DNA of 5,143 bases. Origin: UBA4615 sp044342535. GTDB taxonomy: Bacteria; Pseudomonadota; Gammaproteobacteria; Burkholderiales; Burkholderiaceae_E. Shown piece by piece: positions 4,679 through 5,143 of the stretch. Position numbers and translations under genes: made by a program. The notes under the pieces were generated by a model. The model did no database searches, was not told the DNA's origin, and saw only the letters and a program-made list of their open reading frames with translations. Position 1 is the first letter of the stretch. Every line of letters starts with the position of its first letter. The stretch is taken from NCBI GenBank assembly GCA_044342535.1, contig JBIIPQ010000326.1, positions 1 to 5,143 on the forward strand. The letters run 5' to 3'.

Positions 4679-5143
4679 TCAGCCGCCGGGTCGGGGCGGC
4701 GGGCGGGTGCGCTCGCGGTAGCCGAGGATCCGGGCCTTGAGGCCCGGGCGGGCCGCCGAGCGGACCAGCGCGGCCAGGTCGGCGTCGGCGAGCGCGTCGC
4801 CCCCGGGGCCGCCCGCCGGGCGGCTCGCCGCGCGGATCGCGGCCAGCGTCTCGCGGTCCACCGAGGGGGCGTCGGCCAGCGCCTCGCGCCAGGCGTCGAC
4901 CGGCGTGCCGCCGTCGGCGGGCGCCGCGACCCGGCTGGCCAGCCCGGCCGAGGCCGCGGCGTCGGCATCGAGCGTCGCGCCGGTGGTGACCCACTGACGC
5001 GCGCGCTCGGTGCCGACGCGCTCGGCCAGGCGGCGTGTGCCGAGCACGATGCCGAAGGCTGCGCCCGGAAACCGGAAGCTCGCGTCGGCGGCCGCGATCC
5101 GCAGGTCGCAGGCGGCGAAGAGGTCCGCGCCCGCGCCCCAGGC
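4679..5143 (-). CDS. Divergent crotonase-fold (enoyl-CoA hydratase-like) protein, C-terminal 154 residues, cut by the right edge
   Basis: The frame is open from the right edge to a TGA at 4681-4679, giving 154 residues of a gene that starts outside the window. The visible part opens with AWGAGADLFAACDLRIAAAD and continues SFRFPGAAFGIVLGTRRLAE, which matches the second oxyanion-hole region and following segment of the crotonase family. A helical stretch with RARQWVTTGATLDADAAASAGLASRV follows, corresponding to the usual 'A...G.a...GLv..v' segment. The C-terminal part is Ala/Arg/Pro-rich and ends in RTRPPPRPGG. By alignment on the CD pair, the Glu144 position is Asp (visible residue 7) and the Glu164 position is Gly (visible residue 27), so neither classical glutamate is present. 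A GTG at 5047 is in frame but lies inside the conserved domain and is not the start. The function is unknown beyond probable acyl-CoA binding; a degenerate or non-hydratase role is likely. It precedes the complete crotonase gene by 83 bases. Confidence 0.82.
   Translation of the reverse strand, partial: AWGAGADLFAACDLRIAAADASFRFPGAAFGIVLGTRRLAERVGTERARQWVTTGATLDADAAASAGLASRVAAPADGGTPVDAWREALADAPSVDRETLAAIRAASRPAGGPGGDALADADLAALVRSAARPGLKARILGYRERTRPPPRPGG

Noticed and set aside
2894..4721. Plus-strand open frames of 371 and 321 codons (2894-4009 and 3756-4721)
   Set aside because: They are antisense to the receptor and crotonase genes, whose minus-strand products have clear family motifs; no ribosome binding site or domain supports the plus-strand frames.
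4808..4824. Perfect 8-bp inverted repeat with a one-base centre
   Set aside because: It falls inside the upstream crotonase-like coding region, in a Gly/Pro/Arg-rich stretch where GC-only palindromes are expected by chance.
3832..4968. Minus-strand open frame of 378 codons in a different frame from the crotonase
   Set aside because: It overlaps two genes with recognisable crotonase motifs and encodes a low-complexity Arg/Ala-rich product.
4596..4994. N-terminal extension of the complete crotonase back to 4994
   Set aside because: This part overlaps the upstream crotonase-like gene, is compositionally biased, and a good ribosome binding site sits before the ATG at 4595.

Overview
The window is a very GC-rich stretch of bacterial chromosome with six genes, all read from the minus strand and packed head to tail. 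It most resembles a betaproteobacterium, probably Burkholderiales or a relative. The main reason is a Bug/TctC-type periplasmic solute receptor sitting alone beside CoA-dependent catabolic enzymes, a habit of Bordetella, Cupriavidus, Achromobacter and related genera. This assignment is inference from gene content and composition; there is no taxonomic marker in the window.

In transcription order (right to left) the genes are: (1) the C-terminal part of a divergent crotonase-fold protein (5143-4679, its start lies beyond the window); (2) a complete crotonase/enoyl-CoA hydratase-like protein (4595-3852); (3) a Bug/TctC-family receptor with an export signal (3835-2795); (4) a class II aldolase/adducin-family protein (2774-1989); (5) a family III (CaiB/BaiF) CoA-transferase (1960-761); (6) the N-terminal 230 residues of an NAD(P)-dependent aldehyde dehydrogenase (690-1, continuing past the left edge). 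Gaps are 83, 16, 20, 28 and 70 bases. No regulator, promoter or convincing terminator is visible, so this looks like the middle of an operon whose ends lie outside. There is no gene-free stretch longer than 300 bases.

A reasonable but unproven reading is a catabolic pathway for a carboxylic acid. The receptor would capture the acid in the periplasm and the CoA-transferase would activate it. The crotonases would act on the acyl-CoA, the class II aldolase-like enzyme would cleave, dehydrate or decarboxylate an intermediate, and the aldehyde dehydrogenase would oxidise a resulting (semi)aldehyde. The substrate cannot be named from the sequence.

The points most worth checking are the active sites and one intergenic repeat. 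The complete crotonase keeps only one of the two classical catalytic glutamates, and its upstream neighbour appears to keep neither. The class II aldolase-like protein lacks the acid/base glutamate of fuculose-phosphate aldolase while keeping its metal-binding histidines. The gap between the two crotonase genes holds a compact array of GATCGT repeats with four GATC sites. I found no evidence of a mobile element, CRISPR array, RNA gene or defence system.
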